From NCBI RefSeq assembly GCF_022414535.1, contig NZ_JADWYM010000001.1:1-64000 (forward strand): 64,000 bases of DNA, read 5' to 3'. Shown here one piece after another: positions 16,901 to 25,168 of this stretch. The DNA comes from Streptomyces sp. MUM 2J. GTDB lineage: Bacteria; Actinomycetota; Actinomycetes; Streptomycetales; Streptomycetaceae. The notes below the pieces were generated by a model. The model saw only the letters and a program-made list of their open reading frames with translations. It made no database searches and had not been told where the DNA came from. Positions within the stretch are counted from its first letter, which is position 1. Every line of letters starts with the position of its first letter. A program made the position numbers and the translations under genes.

Positions 16901-18550
16901 ATGGCAGGCAGCACGCACACGGTGAGCAACCAGCCCGAGCCGCTGACCGGGTACGACGTCTTCTCCGCCGACCGTGCCCTGGTGGCGGCGGTCGAGCGGC
17001 ACCTGGACCCCGAGTTGCTCGGCGAGGTGCGCGGGGAGTTGTCGGCACTGGGCCGATCGGCGGGGTCGGCGCAGCTCCAGGAGTGGGGCGTGCAGGCCAA
17101 CGCGTTCCCGCCACGGCTGCGCACCCACGACCGCTACGGGCGGCGGATCGACGAGGTGGAGTTCCATCCGGCCTGGCACCGGCTGCTCGGCAAGGGGGTC
17201 GCGGCGGGCCTGACCGCGGCGTGGACACGGCCGGGCGGGCATGTCCGGCGGGCGGCCGGGTTCCTGGTGTGGTCGCAGGTCGAGGCCGGCAACGGATGCC
17301 CGCTGTCGATGACCCACGCGGCCGTGCCCACGCTGCGCACCGACCCGGAGCTGGCCGCCGAGTGGGAGCCCCGGCTGACGTCCATGATCTACGACCGCGA
17401 ACTGCGGCCCGCGCGGCTGAAGGCGGGCGTGCTGTTCGGGATGGGCATGACGGAGAAGCAGGGCGGTAGCGACGTGCGCGCCAACACGACCGTCGCGCGT
17501 CCGCTCGCCGAGGCCGGGACGTATGCGCTGACCGGGCACAAGTGGTTCTGCTCGGCGCCGATGTCGGACGCCTTCCTGGTGCTCGCACAGGCGGCCCCAG
17601 GGACCGGAACCGGGGGGCTGACCTGTTTCCTGGTGCCGCGGGTGCTGGCGGACGGGTCCCGCAACGTCTTTCTCATCCAGCGTCTGAAGGACAAGCTCGG
17701 CAACCGCTCCAACGCGTCGGCGGAGGTCGAGTTCGACGGCACCTGGGCGCGCCGCGTCGGTGAGGAGGGGCGCGGGGTGGCGACCATCATGGGGATGGTC
17801 GCGGCGACCCGGCTGGACTGCGTACTCGGCTCGGCGGGGCTGATGCGGCAGGCGGTGGCGCAGGCGGTGCACCACTGCACGTACCGGGAGGCGTTCGGCG
17901 GCCGGCTGGTCGACAAGCCGCTGATGCGCAACGTCCTGGCCGATCTGGCTCTCGAGTCGGAGGCGGCGACGACGCTGGCGCTGCGGCTCGCGGCGGCGTA
18001 CGACGACGGCGGCGAGCAGGAGCGGGCACTGCTGCGGATCGCGTTGCCGGCCGCGAAGTACTGGGTGACCAAGCGGTGTGCGCCGGTGGCGGTGGAGGCC
18101 GCCGAGTGCCTGGGCGGGAACGGCTACGTGGAGGAGTCGGGGCTGCCCCGGCTGGTGCGCGAGTCGCCGCTGAACTCGGTCTGGGAGGGCGCGGGCAACG
18201 TGCAGGCGCTGGACGTGCTGCGGGTGCTGCGGCGCGAGCCGCGGTCCCTGGACGCCTACCTGGTGGAGATCGGGCGGGCACGCGGGGCCGACCACCGGCT
18301 GGACACCGCGGCGAAGAACCTGCTGACGGAGCTGGGAGGCCTGGAGGACGTCGAGGGACGCGCCCGGCGGCTGGCCGAGCGGATCGCGCTGGTGCTCCAG
18401 GGGTCGCTGCTGGTGCGGTTCGCGCCGTCCGAGGTCGCGGACGCGTTCTGCGCGGCGCGGCTGGGCGGCGACGGCGGCGCGGCCTTCGGGACACTGCCGT
18501 CCGCACTCGACCTGGCGGCCGTCGTGGAGCGGGCCCGCCCGGTCGGATGA
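16901..18550 (+). CDS. AidB-like acyl-CoA dehydrogenase
   Basis: 549 residues of the acyl-CoA dehydrogenase fold in the AidB subgroup. Supporting motifs are GMGMTEKQGGSDVRANTTVA (flavin-binding segment), GHKWFCSAPMSDAFLV, LKDKLGNRSNASAEVEF and the C-terminal CLGGNGYVEESGLPRL with SVWEGAGNVQALD. AidB is an FAD protein induced during alkylation stress that binds DNA; true acyl-CoA dehydrogenases oxidise acyl-CoA esters, so the activity here is open. The ATG at 16901 is preferred; a TTG nine bases upstream is also possible. A strong terminator follows its stop. The alkylation-repair genes at 1.8-3.7 kb are not close enough to imply co-regulation. Confidence 0.93.
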   Translation: MAGSTHTVSNQPEPLTGYDVFSADRALVAAVERHLDPELLGEVRGELSALGRSAGSAQLQEWGVQANAFPPRLRTHDRYGRRIDEVEFHPAWHRLLGKGVAAGLTAAWTRPGGHVRRAAGFLVWSQVEAGNGCPLSMTHAAVPTLRTDPELAAEWEPRLTSMIYDRELRPARLKAGVLFGMGMTEKQGGSDVRANTTVARPLAEAGTYALTGHKWFCSAPMSDAFLVLAQAAPGTGTGGLTCFLVPRVLADGSRNVFLIQRLKDKLGNRSNASAEVEFDGTWARRVGEEGRGVATIMGMVAATRLDCVLGSAGLMRQAVAQAVHHCTYREAFGGRLVDKPLMRNVLADLALESEAATTLALRLAAAYDDGGEQERALLRIALPAAKYWVTKRCAPVAVEAAECLGGNGYVEESGLPRLVRESPLNSVWEGAGNVQALDVLRVLRREPRSLDAYLVEIGRARGADHRLDTAAKNLLTELGGLEDVEGRARRLAERIALVLQGSLLVRFAPSEVADAFCAARLGGDGGAAFGTLPSALDLAAVVERARPVG

Positions 18551-18551
18551 C

Positions 18552-18589
18552 GCGGGGGTGGTGCTGCGCCGACACGGCACCACCCCCGC
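18552..18589 (+). terminator. terminator after the acyl-CoA dehydrogenase
   Basis: Thirteen perfectly paired bases (GCGGGGGTGGTGC and its complement) around a 12-base loop, starting two bases after the stop codon. Confidence 0.8.
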
Positions 18590-18670
18590 CGCGTGGGCCC
18601 GTTCGACGCCGGGGACGCCGCTCGGGACGGCGTGGCTCAAGTCTCGGTCAGCACACGAGCGCTCCACCAG

Positions 18671-18690
18671 AGTTGCAAGGGGTTGCAACT
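18671..18690. promoter_or_regulatory. TTGCAA-type palindromic operator upstream of the GAF regulator
   Basis: AGTTGCAA-GGGG-TTGCAACT, a perfect 8-4-8 inverted repeat that stands out as AT-rich in its surroundings. It lies 146 bases before the GAF regulator's start, after the terminator of the preceding gene, and so in the promoter region. It resembles binding sites of dimeric helix-turn-helix regulators; the cognate protein may be the GAF regulator itself. Confidence 0.55.
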
Positions 18691-18835
18691 TGTCGGCCCG
18701 CGTGAGCGGAGTGTGCCCCTCCGTCACGGGCGGGCGGCAGTATGGGGACACGCGGCGACACCAGCCGAACAGGACCGGAGAGTATCGGCCGCAGGGCTTG
18801 ACATCCGTGTCGCACGTCCTTGCCGGGAGGATCCA

Positions 18836-20134
18836 GTGGCGAAGACGCCCTTGAACGTGACGCATCTGGCCGCCGTCGACGCGGCGCGTGCCGCGCGGGC
18901 GCTCAGCAGGGTGCGCGAGGCGACGCTGGCCGGGCGGCGCACGACCGTCGCGCCGCGGCCGGTCATAGAGGAGTCCTGGGGACGGGTGCTGCGCAGCGGG
19001 GTGGACCCGGAACACGGCTTCCGGTCGGGGACGCTGACGGACGAGGAGGTGCAACGGCGGCGCGAGGAGTCGCCGCTCAGGCATGTGCTGCCGGTGCTGC
19101 GGCGGGGCCTGCTGTCGGTGACGGGTCCCGCCCGGCACATCATGGTGGTCGCGGACGCCGACGGGCGGGTGCTGTGGCGGGAGGGCTCCCCGGCGGTGCT
19201 GCGCAAGGCGGACGGGTTCGGTTTCGGGCCGGGGGCGGACTGCCGGGAGGACGTCGTCGGCACCAACGGGGTGGGGACGCCCGCGGTGGTGCACCGGCCG
19301 GTGCAGGTGTTCGCCGCTGAGCACTTCGTGCGTTCGCACGCCTCGTGGACCTGCGCGGGAGCCCCGATCACCGATCCGCGCGACGGGCGCATGCTCGGCG
19401 TGGTCGACGTCAGCGGGCCGCTGGACACGATGCATCCGGCGACCCTCGCCTGGGTCGACTCGGTGGCCCGGCTCGCCGAGGCGCGGCTGAGGGAGAGGCA
19501 CCTGGAGTCCCTGGAACGGCTGCGGGCGACCTCGGCGCCGCTCCTGGCGCGGCTGGGCGGCCGGGCGGTGGCGGTGGACCGGCACGGCTGGACGGCGGCG
19601 GTGACGGGGATGCCGTACGCGAGCCGTGTCGCCCTGCCGAAGTCGCTCGCCGCGGGCCACCGGTGGCTGCCCGCCCTGGGCCTCTGCGCGGTGGAGCCGC
19701 TGGCAGGGGGCTGGCTGCTGCGGCACCTGGACGACGCCGGCGACGCCCTGTCGCACGGGGCCGCCCGGATCGTGCTGGACCTCTCCCGGCAGCGCGGCTG
19801 GACGGTGACGGTCACCGGTGGCGCGGGCTCCTGGAGCCACGAACTCAGCCCCCGGCACGCGGAACTGCTGTACCTGCTGGCCGTCCACCGCGCCGGCCGC
19901 AGTGCGGCGGGCCTGGCCGAGGACATGTTCGGCGACCCGGCCCGGACGGTGACCGTGCGGGCCGAGATGTCCCGGGTGCGCAGGTACCTGGGGTGCTGGT
20001 TGTCCCACCGGCCGTACCGGTTCTGCGAGGGCGCGGAGGTGGACCTGCTCCTGCCGGCGGACCCGCGTGCGCTGCTGCCGCACTCCACGGCACCCGCCGT
20101 CGTCGGGGCGCGCGACTCCGCCGCCGTGTCGTGA
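18836..20134 (+). CDS. GAF-domain transcriptional regulator
   Basis: 432 residues from a GTG with GGGAGG five bases upstream. Residues 85-225 are a GAF-type sensor as found in regulators of acetoin or aldehyde metabolism (LLSVTGPARHIMVVADADG, EDVVGTNGVGTPAVVHRPVQVFAAEHF). There is no sigma54-interacting AAA+ domain. The C-terminal 110 residues (ELSPRHAELLYLLAVHRAGRSA, VRAEMSRVRRYL) look like a winged-helix DNA-binding domain. This N-GAF-wHTH layout is common in Streptomyces next to aldehyde or alcohol dehydrogenase genes, though none is adjacent here. The target and ligand are unknown; autoregulation through the upstream palindrome is likely. Confidence 0.88.
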   Translation: MAKTPLNVTHLAAVDAARAARALSRVREATLAGRRTTVAPRPVIEESWGRVLRSGVDPEHGFRSGTLTDEEVQRRREESPLRHVLPVLRRGLLSVTGPARHIMVVADADGRVLWREGSPAVLRKADGFGFGPGADCREDVVGTNGVGTPAVVHRPVQVFAAEHFVRSHASWTCAGAPITDPRDGRMLGVVDVSGPLDTMHPATLAWVDSVARLAEARLRERHLESLERLRATSAPLLARLGGRAVAVDRHGWTAAVTGMPYASRVALPKSLAAGHRWLPALGLCAVEPLAGGWLLRHLDDAGDALSHGAARIVLDLSRQRGWTVTVTGGAGSWSHELSPRHAELLYLLAVHRAGRSAAGLAEDMFGDPARTVTVRAEMSRVRRYLGCWLSHRPYRFCEGAEVDLLLPADPRALLPHSTAPAVVGARDSAAVS

Positions 20135-20309
20135 CCGCCGGGGACATCATGGTCCGAAGGGGGACCGACGGGGGCATCTTCCGCGTATTTGCGCGGTCTT
20201 CGTCCCCCTCGGGGCCCGGCTGCCGTAGCATCCTCTACGGGCCACCCCACCTGCTCCTCGGGTCAATGCACGGATCACCAGGCGCAGTTGGCTCGTCTCG
20301 GGAGGACCG

Positions 20310-21650
20310 ATGAAGCATCGCGGGAGACATCGCCGGCGCAGACGGGGCAGGGCGCTGCGGGCGTGCCTGACGGGGACCGCCCTGGCCCTCACCGCCGCCG
20401 CCACCATGATCAGCGCTTCCCAGGCCACGGTCACCGACGATCCGGGACCGCTCACCCGGCTCGCCTCCACGGCCGAGCTGGAGCAACTGCAACTGGCCGA
20501 GGAACCGGAGGCACGGGCGGGTCTGGACCGGCTCGCGGCGGCGATGGGGCGGCCCGTGGGGGTCGCGGAGGTCCTCGCGGGCGCCGACCACACCCTGCGC
20601 ACCGCGGACGCGTGCCCGGCCGACGACCGGCGCTCGCTGCCCACGGCGCCGGCGGCCACGCGCGCGTACTGCTTCGGCGCCGCCGACACCCGGTCCTGGC
20701 GGCCGGGCGCGGTCGCCCTGCCCGGCGACCGCGCCGACGGCCGCTGGGACGGCCGCCGCGTACTGGTGTCGGCCTGGTCCCGCCCCCGCTCCGCGGAGGA
20801 CGGGCCGGCCGGTGGGACGTCCGGCGGCACGGACGCCGCGTCCTCCGCCGCGCCGTCCGGCGGCGCGGGCCCGGCCCGCGTCGCCTTCATCGACGCCGCC
20901 GACCCCGACCGCCTCGCCTACACCTGGGCGCTGCTCGCGGTGCCGGTCGACGGCGGGCGCGACTACCGGGCGCTGTCCTCCCCCGTCGCCGGCATGGTCT
21001 GGTACGGCGACAAGCTCCTGGTCACCGCCGGCGGGCGGGACGACCGCGCGCTGTACGTCTACGACGTGGACCGCGTCCAGCGCGCCGATGTGGACAGCAC
21101 CGCCGTCGGCCGGGTTCCGGGCGGCTGGTCGGCGGGAGGAGCCCGGTTCGTACTGCCGGCCGTGGGCGCGTACCGGCTCACCGGCGACGCCCGGATCGGC
21201 AGCATCGCCCTGGACCGCACGACCTCCCCGGACAGCCTGGTGGCGAGCGAGGCCGTGCCCGAGGGCAGCCGGCGCCCCACGCGGCTGTGGCGCTACTCCC
21301 TCAGCCTCGACCCGGCGCGCGCCGGGCTGCCGTCCGTCGATCCGCGCGGACGGGCGGTCCCCGACGCGGCGTACGAGACGAAGGTCACCGAGGTGCGCGG
21401 CGTGCTGGCGCGGGGGCCGGTCTGGTACGTCACCGGTGCGGCGGAGAACGCCGACGGCCACGGCATGCTGTGGCGCCTGGAGGACGGCGGCGGCACCTCG
21501 GCGCGGTGCGGGCCGGACGACACCCGGCAGTGCTGGAGCGCGCCCGCCGGATCGCTGACGCTGGCGGAGGGGACCGGAGCGGTCTGGTCGCAGTCCGGGC
21601 GGATGCTGTTCTCGCAGGGGCTGAACGCGATCGACAGCTCGCAGGGGTAG
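20310..21650 (+). CDS. secreted protein of unknown function
   Basis: 446 residues, ATG at 20310 with GGGAGG five bases upstream. The N-terminus is a signal peptide: a very basic run (RGRHRRRRRGRA), then a hydrophobic core (ALALTAAATMIS) and a probable cut near Ser-Gln-Ala around residue 38. The rest has repeating motifs of the type LVTAGGRDDRALYVYDVDR and VWYVTGAAENADGHGMLWRL, suggesting a beta-propeller-like or WD-like extracellular domain. Cysteines pair near ACPADDRR/YCFG and RCGPDDTRQCW. I do not recognise a named family. The neighbouring acetyltransferase starts 17 bases downstream and may be co-transcribed. Confidence 0.85.
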   Translation: MKHRGRHRRRRRGRALRACLTGTALALTAAATMISASQATVTDDPGPLTRLASTAELEQLQLAEEPEARAGLDRLAAAMGRPVGVAEVLAGADHTLRTADACPADDRRSLPTAPAATRAYCFGAADTRSWRPGAVALPGDRADGRWDGRRVLVSAWSRPRSAEDGPAGGTSGGTDAASSAAPSGGAGPARVAFIDAADPDRLAYTWALLAVPVDGGRDYRALSSPVAGMVWYGDKLLVTAGGRDDRALYVYDVDRVQRADVDSTAVGRVPGGWSAGGARFVLPAVGAYRLTGDARIGSIALDRTTSPDSLVASEAVPEGSRRPTRLWRYSLSLDPARAGLPSVDPRGRAVPDAAYETKVTEVRGVLARGPVWYVTGAAENADGHGMLWRLEDGGGTSARCGPDDTRQCWSAPAGSLTLAEGTGAVWSQSGRMLFSQGLNAIDSSQG

Positions 21651-21667
21651 ATGGTTCCCTGGCCGGT

Positions 21668-22240
21668 ATGGCCAACATCCCCGTCACCACCTGGTCCCTC
21701 GAACAGACGTCCCCGACCGACCTCCTGCCTGCCCCCGCGCCCGAGGGAGACGTCCGCATCATCCGCGGCGAGGTGCCCTCCCCCGAGTTCAGCCGCTTCC
21801 TGTACGCCTCTGTCGGCGGGGACATCCGGTGGACGGACCGGCTCGGCTGGAGCCACGCCCGGTGGCAGGAGTACCTGGACCGGCCCGGGGTCGAGACCTG
21901 GGTGGCCTACGACCGGGGCACCCCCGCCGGGTTCGTGGAGCTGGAGCCGCAGGACGACGGAGTCGTGGAGATCGTCTACTTCGGACTGATCCCGGCCTTC
22001 CGCGGGCGGCGGATCGGTGGGCATCTGCTGTCGTACGGCGCCGCCCGCGCCTGGGACCTGGCGGACCGCTGGCCGGGACGGGGGGAGACGAAACGGGTGT
22101 GGCTGCACACGTGCAGCAAGGACGGCGAGTACGCCATGGACAACTACCTGCGGCGCGGCTTCCGGCTCTTCGAGACCGAGGTGGAGGAGGAGCCGGAGGT
22201 GCCGACGCCGGGCCCGTGGCCCGGGGCCTACCCTGCCTGA
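21668..22240 (+). CDS. GNAT family N-acetyltransferase
   Basis: 190 residues. The acetyl-CoA pyrophosphate loop is IPAFRGRRIGGHLLSYGA (Q/RxxGxG/A type) in the middle of the protein, preceded by the strand VEIVYFGL and followed by VWLHTCSKDGEYAMDNYLRRGFRLF, the family's fourth motif. GNAT enzymes move acetyl groups from acetyl-CoA to amines; the substrate here is unknown. It starts 17 bases after the secreted protein's stop and is probably in the same transcript. It ends before a strong hairpin. Confidence 0.9.
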   Translation: MANIPVTTWSLEQTSPTDLLPAPAPEGDVRIIRGEVPSPEFSRFLYASVGGDIRWTDRLGWSHARWQEYLDRPGVETWVAYDRGTPAGFVELEPQDDGVVEIVYFGLIPAFRGRRIGGHLLSYGAARAWDLADRWPGRGETKRVWLHTCSKDGEYAMDNYLRRGFRLFETEVEEEPEVPTPGPWPGAYPA

Positions 22241-22279
22241 CCTGCATCGACAAGGCCCTTTGCGGCCAGTGTGACTGAC

Positions 22280-22314
22280 GACACCCTTGTCCCATATAGC
22301 GGGACAAGGGTGTC
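22280..22314. terminator. 14-bp stem hairpin between the acetyltransferase gene and the sulfur operon
   Basis: GACACCCTTGTCCC pairs perfectly with its complement around a seven-base loop (ATATAGC). It would end the acetyltransferase transcript. The right arm can also pair with the following TGTCC (22302-22315), and two more GGAC/GTCC elements follow to 22345, so the cluster could instead be a binding region for the operon's activator or repressor. Confidence 0.6.
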
Positions 22315-22367
22315 CGCATATTGGACGAAGCTGGACTGTGTCCAGATCGCCGTGACACGCTTCCGTC

Positions 22368-22451
22368 ATGCCTGGAACTGGAATCGCCTTGGTGAGTCGG
22401 CGGCACGTCGACCTCGGCCGCATGTCCAGCGCCATCTGTCCGGCGCGCTGA
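22368..22451 (+). CDS. cysteine leader peptide of the sulfur-assimilation operon
   Basis: A 27-codon frame from ATG to TGA that ends 127 bases before the sulfite reductase start. It contains RRHVDLGRMSSAICPAR, the hallmark of the small leader peptides found ahead of sulfur-metabolism genes across actinobacteria, annotated as putative leader peptides. Its single cysteine codon (codon 24) is four from the stop. In the attenuation model, ribosomes stall there when cysteinyl-tRNA is scarce and so expose the downstream operon. It is too short for standard gene finding, and its position and sequence make the call firm. The mechanism for this copy is inferred. Confidence 0.88.
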   Translation: MPGTGIALVSRRHVDLGRMSSAICPAR

Positions 22452-22487
22452 CAGCCGCCAGCATTCCGTTCCCGCTCCCCTTCCCGA

Positions 22488-22537
22488 CTGCCCTGCGCAA
22501 CGCCGCGCACGTGTGCCTCCGTGCGCCAAAAGGGCAG
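22488..22537 (+). promoter_or_regulatory. nested hairpin between leader peptide and sulfite reductase
   Basis: Two concentric perfect stems: CTGCCCT (22488-22494) with AGGGCAG (22531-22537), and inside it GCGCACG (22505-22511) with CGTGCGC (22520-22526). It begins 36 bases after the leader's stop and ends 41 bases before the sulfite reductase ATG. This is the right place for an attenuator or an element that controls ribosome access. Confidence 0.55.
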
Positions 22538-22578
22538 GTCAGAGTCGCTTTCCGCCTGTCCCGAAGGACGTGTCCGCC

Positions 22579-24276
22579 ATGGCCGCCACCCCGCAGAACC
22601 CTGCCGCCTCCTCGTCTCGCCGCAAGGTGAGCCGACACCGCGGCGAGGGTCAGTGGGCCGCGGGGCACTTCACCCCGCTCAACGGCAACGAACAGCTGAA
22701 GAAGGACGACGACGGTCTCAATGTGCGGACACGCATTGAGACGGTGTACTCCAAGCGGGGCTTCGACTCCATCGACCCCAGCGACCTGCGCGGCCGGATG
22801 CGCTGGTGGGGCCTGTACACCCAGCGCAAGCCCGGCGTCGACGGCGGCAAGACCGCGATCCTGGAGCCGGAGGAACTGGACGACGAGTACTTCATGCTCC
22901 GCGTCCGCATCGACGGCGGCGCGCTGACCACCCGGCAGCTCCGGGTCGTCGGCGAGATCTCCGAGGAGTTCGCGCGCGGCACCGCCGACATCACCGACCG
23001 GCAGAACGTGCAGTACCACTGGATCCGGATCGAGGACGTGCCCGAGATCTGGAACCGCCTGGAGTCCGTGGGCCTGTCCACCGTGACCGCCTGCGGCGAC
23101 ACCCCGCGCGTGATCATCGGCTCCCCGGTCGCGGGCATCGCCGAGGACGAGATCATCGACGGCACGCCGGCCCTGGAGGAGATCAAGCGCCGGGTCCTGA
23201 ACAACAAGGCGTTCTCCAACCTCCCCCGCAAGTTCAAGTCCGCGATCTCCGGCTCGCCGCTGCTGGACGTGGTGCACGAGATCAACGACGTGGCGTTCGT
23301 CGGCGTCCGGCACCCCGAGCACGGCCCGGGCTTCGACGTGTGGGTCGGCGGCGGCCTGTCCACCAACCCCAAGCTGGGCGTGCGGCTGGGCGCCTGGGTA
23401 CCGCGCGACGAGGTCGCGGACGTCTACGAGGGCGTCCTCTCCATCTTCCGCGACTACGGCTACCGCAGGCTGCGCACCCGGGCCCGCCTGAAGTTCCTCG
23501 TCGCCGACTGGGGTGCGGAGAAGTTCCGGCAGGTACTGGAGGACGAGTACCTGGGACGCCGCCTGACCGACGGCCCCGCCCCCGAGCAGCCGGTGCAGCA
23601 GTGGCGCGACCACGTCGGCGTGCACCGCCAGAAGGACGGCCGCTACTACGTCGGTCTCGCGCCGCGGGTCGGCCGGGTCGACGGCGCCACCCTGACGAAG
23701 ATCGCCGACCTGGCGGAGGCGCACGGCTCGGGCCGGATCCGCACCACCGTCGAGCAGAAGATGATCATCCTCGACGTGGCGGAGGACCGGGTCGACTCGC
23801 TCGTGGACGGCCTGGAGGCGCTGGACCTCACCGCCCGGCCGTCCTCCTTCCGCCGCGGGACGCTGGCCTGCACCGGCATCGAGTTCTGCAAGCTCGCCAT
23901 CGTCGAGACCAAGCAGCGCGGCTCCCAGCTGATCGACGAACTGGAGCGCCGCCTGCCGGAGTTCGACGAGCCGATCACCATCAACATCAACGGCTGCCCG
24001 AACGCCTGCGCCCGTATCCAGGTCGCGGACATCGGTCTCAAGGGCCAGCTGGTCGTCGACGACCGGGGCGAGCAGGTGGAGGGGTTCCAGGTGCACCTGG
24101 GCGGCGCGCTCGGCCTGGAGCCGGGCTTCGGCCGCAAGGTGCGCGGACTGAAGGTCACCGCCGAGGAACTGCCCGACTACGTCGAGCGGGTGCTCAAGCG
24201 GTTCCAGGCCGAGCGCACGGACGGCGAGCGCTTCGCGGCCTGGGCGGCGCGGGCGTCCGAGGAGGCCCTGTCGTGA
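22579..24276 (+). CDS. ferredoxin-type assimilatory sulfite reductase
   Basis: 565 residues. It reduces sulfite to sulfide with six electrons from ferredoxin, using siroheme and a 4Fe-4S cluster. Cluster and siroheme ligands are Cys431, Cys437, Cys473 and Cys477 (CTGIEFC and NGCPNACA). Two ferredoxin-like half-domains and two nitrite/sulfite reductase domains follow the family order. Tyr80 and Cys172 are spaced exactly like the covalently linked Tyr69-Cys161 of Mycobacterium tuberculosis NirA/SirA. The ATG at 22579 fits homologues; a GTG nine bases upstream is nearer the AAGGA. It is the first enzyme gene of the operon, and its stop overlaps the next start (GTGA). Confidence 0.97.
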   Translation: MAATPQNPAASSSRRKVSRHRGEGQWAAGHFTPLNGNEQLKKDDDGLNVRTRIETVYSKRGFDSIDPSDLRGRMRWWGLYTQRKPGVDGGKTAILEPEELDDEYFMLRVRIDGGALTTRQLRVVGEISEEFARGTADITDRQNVQYHWIRIEDVPEIWNRLESVGLSTVTACGDTPRVIIGSPVAGIAEDEIIDGTPALEEIKRRVLNNKAFSNLPRKFKSAISGSPLLDVVHEINDVAFVGVRHPEHGPGFDVWVGGGLSTNPKLGVRLGAWVPRDEVADVYEGVLSIFRDYGYRRLRTRARLKFLVADWGAEKFRQVLEDEYLGRRLTDGPAPEQPVQQWRDHVGVHRQKDGRYYVGLAPRVGRVDGATLTKIADLAEAHGSGRIRTTVEQKMIILDVAEDRVDSLVDGLEALDLTARPSSFRRGTLACTGIEFCKLAIVETKQRGSQLIDELERRLPEFDEPITININGCPNACARIQVADIGLKGQLVVDDRGEQVEGFQVHLGGALGLEPGFGRKVRGLKVTAEELPDYVERVLKRFQAERTDGERFAAWAARASEEALS

Positions 24277-24461
24277 GCGAACGTGCCGCCCCGTTCTACT
24301 GCCCGTACTGCGGGGACGAGGACCTGCGTCCCAGCGAGGCCCCGGAGGGGGGCCACGGCGCCTGGGAGTGCGCGGCCTGCAACCGCGCGTTCCGGCTGAA
24401 GTTCCTCGGGCTGCTCGCGCGGGGCGTCCGGCGAGCCGACAACGGAGGGGACCCCAGATGA
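24273..24461 (+). CDS. 62-residue zinc-ribbon protein of the sulfur operon
   Basis: A small protein from a GTG that overlaps the sulfite reductase stop (GTGA) with GGAGG eight bases upstream; its own TGA overlaps the cysH ATG (ATGA). Two knuckles, CPYC (Cys10, Cys13) and CAAC (Cys33, Cys36), form a likely zinc ribbon, followed by a basic hydrophobic tail (RLKFLGLLARGVRR). Small proteins like this sit between the sulfite reductase and cysH in related Streptomyces. No function is established. An accessory role such as an iron-sulfur or electron-transfer adaptor is only a guess. Confidence 0.85.
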   Translation: MSERAAPFYCPYCGDEDLRPSEAPEGGHGAWECAACNRAFRLKFLGLLARGVRRADNGGDPR

Positions 24462-25168
24462 CGACGGCTCAGGAAGACCGTGACGCCGAGGAGTTGAAGG
24501 CACTCGCCGAACAGGCGGGCCGCGACCTGGAGGACGCCTCCGCGCTGGAGATCCTCCAGTGGGCGGCCGAGACCTTCGGCGAGGACTTCTGCGTGACGTC
24601 CTCCATGGAGGACGCGGTCGTCGCACACCTGGCGTCCCGCGCCATGAAGGGCGTCGACGTGGTGTTCCTCGACACCGGCTACCACTTCCCGGAGACCCTC
24701 GGCACCCGGGACGCGGTGGAGGCCGTGATGGACGTCAACGTCATCACGCTGACCCCGCGTCGGACGGTCGCCGAGCAGGACGCCGAGTACGGTCCCCGGC
24801 TGCACGACCGCGACCCGGACCTGTGCTGCAGGCTCCGCAAGGTGCAGCCGCTGGAGGAGGGCCTGAAGGGCTACCGGGCCTGGGCGACCGGACTGCGCCG
24901 GGACGAGGCCGAGACCCGGGCGAACACCCCGGTGGTCGGCTGGGACGCCCGGCGGCGGAAGGTCAAGGTCTCCCCCATCGCCCGCTGGACGCGGGACGAC
25001 GTCGACGCCTACGTGGCCGAGCACGGCGTGCTGACCAACCCGCTGCTGATGGACGGCTACACCTCCGTCGGCTGCGCCCCCTGCACCCGCCGCGTCCTCG
25101 CGGGCGAGGACGCGCGCGCCGGCCGCTGGGCGGGCCGCGCCAAGACCGAGTGCGGGCTGCACGGATGA
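24458..25168 (+). CDS. cysH: adenylylsulfate (APS) reductase
   Basis: 236 residues. It reduces adenylylsulfate to sulfite and AMP with thioredoxin. The paired cysteines Cys123-Cys124 (DLCCRLRK) and Cys206/Cys209 (GCAPC) bind the 4Fe-4S cluster that separates APS reductases from PAPS reductases. The catalytic Cys232 lies in the C-terminal ECGLHG. The PP-loop region includes VTSSMEDAVV and LDTGYHFPET. GGAGGGG precedes the start, and the gene overlaps both neighbours by ATGA. Presence of the cluster cysteines implies that the CysC product, PAPS, is not the substrate on this branch. Confidence 0.97.
   Translation: MTTAQEDRDAEELKALAEQAGRDLEDASALEILQWAAETFGEDFCVTSSMEDAVVAHLASRAMKGVDVVFLDTGYHFPETLGTRDAVEAVMDVNVITLTPRRTVAEQDAEYGPRLHDRDPDLCCRLRKVQPLEEGLKGYRAWATGLRRDEAETRANTPVVGWDARRRKVKVSPIARWTRDDVDAYVAEHGVLTNPLLMDGYTSVGCAPCTRRVLAGEDARAGRWAGRAKTECGLHG

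Noticed and set aside
14774..20083. Open frame of about 1770 codons on the minus strand
   Set aside because: It is antisense to the NmrA-like, acyl-CoA dehydrogenase and GAF regulator genes and runs through the YihY gene. Composition is Arg/Pro/His-rich with no domain pattern, the usual artefact of few stops in GC-rich DNA.
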